This document shows positions 31,741 to 34,393 of a stretch of DNA of 34,393 nucleotides, piece after piece. The position numbers were made by a program, and so were the translations under genes. Positions within the stretch are counted from its first letter, which is position 1; each line of letters begins with the position of its first letter. This DNA is from CAZCTC01 sp964501335. GTDB lineage: Bacteria; Chloroflexota; Anaerolineae; B4-G1; SLSP01. The stretch covers positions 1 to 34,393 of the forward strand of contig CAZCTC010000080.1 in the NCBI GenBank assembly GCA_964501335.1, in the 5' to 3' direction. Below the pieces are notes generated by a model. That model was not told where the DNA came from and searched no databases. It saw only the letters and a list, made by a program, of their open reading frames with translations.

Positions 31741-32058
31741 GATGGCGAGCGATCAAAATCCGCTTGTTTTCTGAATCATTCGTTTAGGAGGAAATGATGA
31801 AACCTGAAATGGGTGAAAATCCCCAGTTCCAATGGCCGATAGAAGGCAATCTTACCAATGGACCGATCATTATCTTCGATCCCCCACCCTGGATTATCAA
31901 CATCCTTCGTACCTCAGAACTTCTCGCCATCTATAAAATCCACCTGCGCTACCAGCGCCAGATGTTAGAAGCCCAGATGCAAGCCGTCAATGAAATCATG
32001 GAAATCATTGGGCAGGTTCGTCCCAAGGAATAATAAAACTTTCTGATCGCTCGCCATC
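31741..32058. repeat. 15-bp perfect inverted repeat enclosing a small gene
   Basis: GATGGCGAGCGATCA (31741-31755) is exactly reverse-complemented at 32044-32058. The repeats flank the 78-residue gene with only 41 bases before it and 10 after it. Bases next to them differ, so no target duplication is obvious. Confidence 0.85.
31797..32033 (+). CDS. Small helical protein ahead of a radical SAM gene (78 residues)
   Basis: Two ATGs lie in tandem (31794, 31797); the second has the better spacing (5 bases) from AGGAGG. The N-terminal half is Pro/Asn/Gly-rich with GPIIIFDPPPWI, and residues about 35-70 form an amphipathic helix (LAIYKIHLRYQRQMLEAQMQ). It ends 59 bases before a B12-binding radical SAM gene in the same direction and is enclosed by a 15-bp inverted repeat. 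Size and position would suit a precursor or partner peptide of that enzyme, but no leader or core motif was identified. Confidence 0.5.
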   Translation: MKPEMGENPQFQWPIEGNLTNGPIIIFDPPPWIINILRTSELLAIYKIHLRYQRQMLEAQMQAVNEIMEIIGQVRPKE

Positions 32059-32092
32059 TTTATTCCCCCTACTCTGGAAAAGGATTTAAGAG

Positions 32093-33652
32093 GTGAACGC
32101 TAAAAAGATCGTTTTCATAGGATTTCAAAACCAGGACAACCTCGGTCTGGGATATCTGGCATCCATCCTCAGCCAGGCTGGATTTTCGGTAGACTTCATC
32201 GACTTCAATCTCGGCAATGCTGAAATTCTCCACCGTATCCGCACCGCCAACCCGCTGTTGATCGGAATCTCGCTCATCTTCCAATACTACACCCCCGCCT
32301 TTGCCAATTTGATTCGCTACCTGCGCAACAACGGCGTGAGCGGTCTGATCTGCGCCGGCGGACATTATCCCAGCCTGCGCCCCGGTGAAGTCCTGCAAGC
32401 CATCCCCGAACTGGATTGCATCATCCGCTTCGAAGGAGAACTGACTCTCCTTGAACTGGCGCAACGCCTCCAGGCCAAAATGGATTGGCACGATCTTCCC
32501 AGCCTCGCCTATGGAAATGGAAAGGCCCCTGTAGAAACCAGCCTTCGCCCCTTGATTGAAGACCTCGATGCATTGCCCTACCCGGAACGCTGGGGAAATC
32601 TCAAACAATGGTTGGGAATTCCCTTCGCCCCCATTCTGGCCAGCCGCGGGTGTCTTCGGGATTGTTCTTTTTGCAGCATTCGCCAGTTCTACTCGATTCC
32701 CCCTGGATCGCTACGCCGAACGCGCTCTGTAGAAAATGTCCTCCAGGAAATGATCGACCTGGGGAACCGGTACAAAACCCGCATCTTTCTCTTTCAAGAC
32801 GATGATTTTCCTCTGGCCAGTCGCCGCGACCGTGAATGGGCCACCGAATTCGTCCATGCCTTGCGCCGCCATGAAATAGCAAACGAAATCATCTGGAAAA
32901 TCAACTGTCGCTCCGACGAGGTCGAACCCGGCATCTTCGCGGATCTGCAAAAAGCCGGCCTTTTCGGCGTCTACCTGGGTATTGAATCCGGCAACGCCGC
33001 CGGATTACAAACCCTGAATAAACATATTTCCGTTGAAGCCAACCGCCGCGCTATCGCCATCCTCAAAGAATTAGGCCTGACCTTTGAATTCGGCTTCATG
33101 CTCTTCGATCCTTCCAGCACGGTGGAACATGTGCTGGAAAACACCCGCTTTCTGCGTGACATCTGCGGCGACGGCTGCGCCCCCATTCCCTTCTGTAAAA
33201 TGTTGCCCTACGCCGGTACGGATATCGAAAAACAGTTACGCCAGGAAGGTCGCCTGCTGGGATCGCTGGAACAACCCGATTACAACTTTCTCGATCCCCG
33301 ACTCACCCCCTGGTATGGCTATCTCCAGGACATCTTCCAATCCTATATTTACGGCGATAATTCCTTGCTGGCTCAGATTCGCGTCGCCCGCTTTGAACTG
33401 GATATCATTCACCATTTCCACCCCCAGGCCCGCGGTCTCCAGGAACACTCGGCCCATCTCACCAATCTCATCGCCAGCTACAATCACGCCTGCTGCGACG
33501 GGATCGAGGATTCCGCCCCTCATCCCGATAACGACACCCACCCCGACCACTTGCGAAGTATTCGCCGCAGTACCGAAACCCGACAAAAGATCCTGGCCGA
33601 AGAACTGCTCTTCACCCGGGAAAAATTCTTCGCGCTCAACCGGGCGGGATAA
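32093..33652 (+). CDS. B12-binding radical SAM enzyme (519 residues)
   Basis: Begins at GTG 32093 with AGAGG close upstream; no ATG gives a better N-terminus. The N-terminal cobalamin-binding-like domain (about 1-130) includes GLGYLASILSQAGFSVDFID and GGHYPSLRPGE. The radical SAM core has Cys187-x3-Cys191-x2-Cys194 (GCLRDCSFCS). The C-terminus is helical, His-rich near LDIIHHFHPQ. Enzymes of this class perform C-methylation or other radical chemistry. The substrate is unknown; the small upstream protein is a candidate. It is distinct from the enzyme at 25065 in sequence and length. Confidence 0.83.
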   Translation: MNAKKIVFIGFQNQDNLGLGYLASILSQAGFSVDFIDFNLGNAEILHRIRTANPLLIGISLIFQYYTPAFANLIRYLRNNGVSGLICAGGHYPSLRPGEVLQAIPELDCIIRFEGELTLLELAQRLQAKMDWHDLPSLAYGNGKAPVETSLRPLIEDLDALPYPERWGNLKQWLGIPFAPILASRGCLRDCSFCSIRQFYSIPPGSLRRTRSVENVLQEMIDLGNRYKTRIFLFQDDDFPLASRRDREWATEFVHALRRHEIANEIIWKINCRSDEVEPGIFADLQKAGLFGVYLGIESGNAAGLQTLNKHISVEANRRAIAILKELGLTFEFGFMLFDPSSTVEHVLENTRFLRDICGDGCAPIPFCKMLPYAGTDIEKQLRQEGRLLGSLEQPDYNFLDPRLTPWYGYLQDIFQSYIYGDNSLLAQIRVARFELDIIHHFHPQARGLQEHSAHLTNLIASYNHACCDGIEDSAPHPDNDTHPDHLRSIRRSTETRQKILAEELLFTREKFFALNRAG

Positions 33653-33714
33653 TTCAGCTGGTTAAAAGGCGAACTCCGATCCTTCGCCTGTTACCTCCTT
33701 GTTAAGGAAGATGC

Positions 33715-33742
33715 TGTGCGCGTTGACGGAGCAGCGCGCACA
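33715..33742 (+). terminator. Hairpin after the radical SAM gene
   Basis: TGTGCGCG (33715-33722) pairs perfectly with CGCGCACA (33735-33742). There is no T run on +, so termination would be weak. It directly precedes the promoter-like TAAAAT of the next gene. Confidence 0.4.
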
Positions 33743-33761
33743 CACCATTTAAAACCTGTGT

Positions 33762-33774
33762 TAAAATAGCCCCA
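33762..33774 (+). promoter_or_regulatory. Possible leaderless-start promoter
   Basis: TAAAAT (33762-33767) ends 6 bases before the ATG at 33774, which would place the transcription start at or next to the start codon. No ribosome binding site lies ahead of it. No clear -35 box was found. Confidence 0.45.
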
Positions 33775-34283
33775 TGTACACATCAATCGCTCTTCCCCAT
33801 TACTCGCTGACAATTTTTCAGGAAGAAAAAACGGCCTTCGATCCACCTGAAAATTGCATCTTTCTCCAGGAACCCGATGTAATGCTCAATATCCTTACGA
33901 AAATCGTCATCACTGGAGAATCGCTAACCCGCACGCTCTATTTCCATCGAGGGGTCCATTGGGGAGGAGAAAACCTGGGCTTTGCACTGATAGAAGAAAC
34001 TGCAACCCTCTTTATCGGCTCCGGCGGAATCTCGGCCGCCATTGACCTGCGTAACAATAAAATCATCCGTCAGCATGAAGTCTTGCTCTTCTGGGAATTC
34101 AAACAGATCCGCGGCTGGATTCTGGAACTCGGCGAAGTCGATTGCTTCCTCCACAGTCCCACCGGCACCCTCATTGCCGCCGTACCCGTCGATCCGCCTT
34201 ATGAGTACACTATCACCGATGAAGGTATCCGCATCGCAACCACCCTCTTCGGTATTCAATGGCTGCGCTTCCCCCAGCCATAA
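33774..34283 (+). CDS. Hypothetical protein, 169 residues
   Basis: The ATG is the only reasonable start: there is no Shine-Dalgarno, and a TAAAAT sits 7 bases ahead (possible leaderless mRNA). The protein is strand-rich and soluble (GENLGFALIEETATLFIGSGG, LLFWEFKQIRGWILELGE, then a HSPTGTLIAAVPVDP hairpin), suggesting a beta-sandwich or WD-like small fold. No family is recognised. It follows the radical SAM gene by 121 bases and appears to be a separate transcript. Confidence 0.6.
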   Translation: MYTSIALPHYSLTIFQEEKTAFDPPENCIFLQEPDVMLNILTKIVITGESLTRTLYFHRGVHWGGENLGFALIEETATLFIGSGGISAAIDLRNNKIIRQHEVLLFWEFKQIRGWILELGEVDCFLHSPTGTLIAAVPVDPPYEYTITDEGIRIATTLFGIQWLRFPQP

Positions 34284-34393
34284 GGCCTCTGTCCTGAAAA
34301 TAACCCGTTTAAAGGTGCGACGCACTTTCTATCCATAGAACCGTCGATTCAAACGGACCCATCTGAAGGCAAGTCGCCTGTCCTTGCAAGATC

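Noticed and set aside
1..34393. CRISPR arrays, Cas genes, rRNA and a diversity-generating reverse transcriptase
   Set aside because: Looked for and not seen. The tandem units at 27555-27598 are too few and too degenerate for an array, and no template repeat for the NACHT 3' end was found.

Overview
The window looks like an accessory region of a member of the Chloroflexota (an Anaerolineae-like genome is my best guess). This rests on gene content rather than any marker gene: a large tubulin-like protein, NACHT ATPases fused to formylglycine-generating-enzyme-like (FGE) domains, B12-binding radical SAM enzymes, an IS982-type transposase, and many dispersed palindromic repeats. No rRNA or universal marker is present, so the taxonomy is inference.

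Region 1 (1-12.3 kb, GC-rich, all on +) is a plasmid- or integrative-element-like gene set behind an IS982-like transposase cut by the left edge. It encodes a protein with an SSB-like C-terminal tail, small membrane proteins, a SWIM zinc-finger protein, two tandem macro-domain-like proteins, a coiled-coil protein, several unknowns, a 1181-residue DNA methyltransferase/SNF2 helicase fusion and a DUF6573-like protein. Two patterns recur. Seven intergenic gaps carry a nested-hairpin element whose stems vary in compensating ways, a candidate undescribed cis-acting RNA. Four of the first five proteins end in Pro-Phe, like the protein-docking tip of SSB. A strong terminator closes the region at 12265-12297.

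Region 2 (12.3-24.2 kb) is a conflict-system-like island: a 1356-residue tubulin-like protein with an AT-rich 5' third, a convergent zinc-ribbon/NACHT/FGE protein, and on + a small membrane protein, an adaptor-like protein, a second zinc-ribbon/NACHT/FGE protein and a third NACHT gene cut off just after its P-loop. The three neighbouring + proteins share a Gly/Val-rich motif ending in a V(V/I)TG-like signature.

Region 3 (24.2-28.9 kb) holds, on -, a B12-binding radical SAM gene followed by a protein whose N-terminus resembles NHLP/Nif11-type RiPP leaders. After a gene-poor AT-rich stretch of about 1.2 kb come a tyrosine recombinase and a tRNA-Gln(UUG), the probable boundary of the accessory region.

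Region 4 (28.9-34.4 kb) looks like chromosomal backbone: a PfkB-family kinase, an M50 site-2 protease, a possible OB-fold protein, a 78-residue protein inside a 15-bp perfect inverted repeat directly ahead of a second B12-binding radical SAM enzyme, and an unknown protein that may be expressed from a leaderless mRNA.
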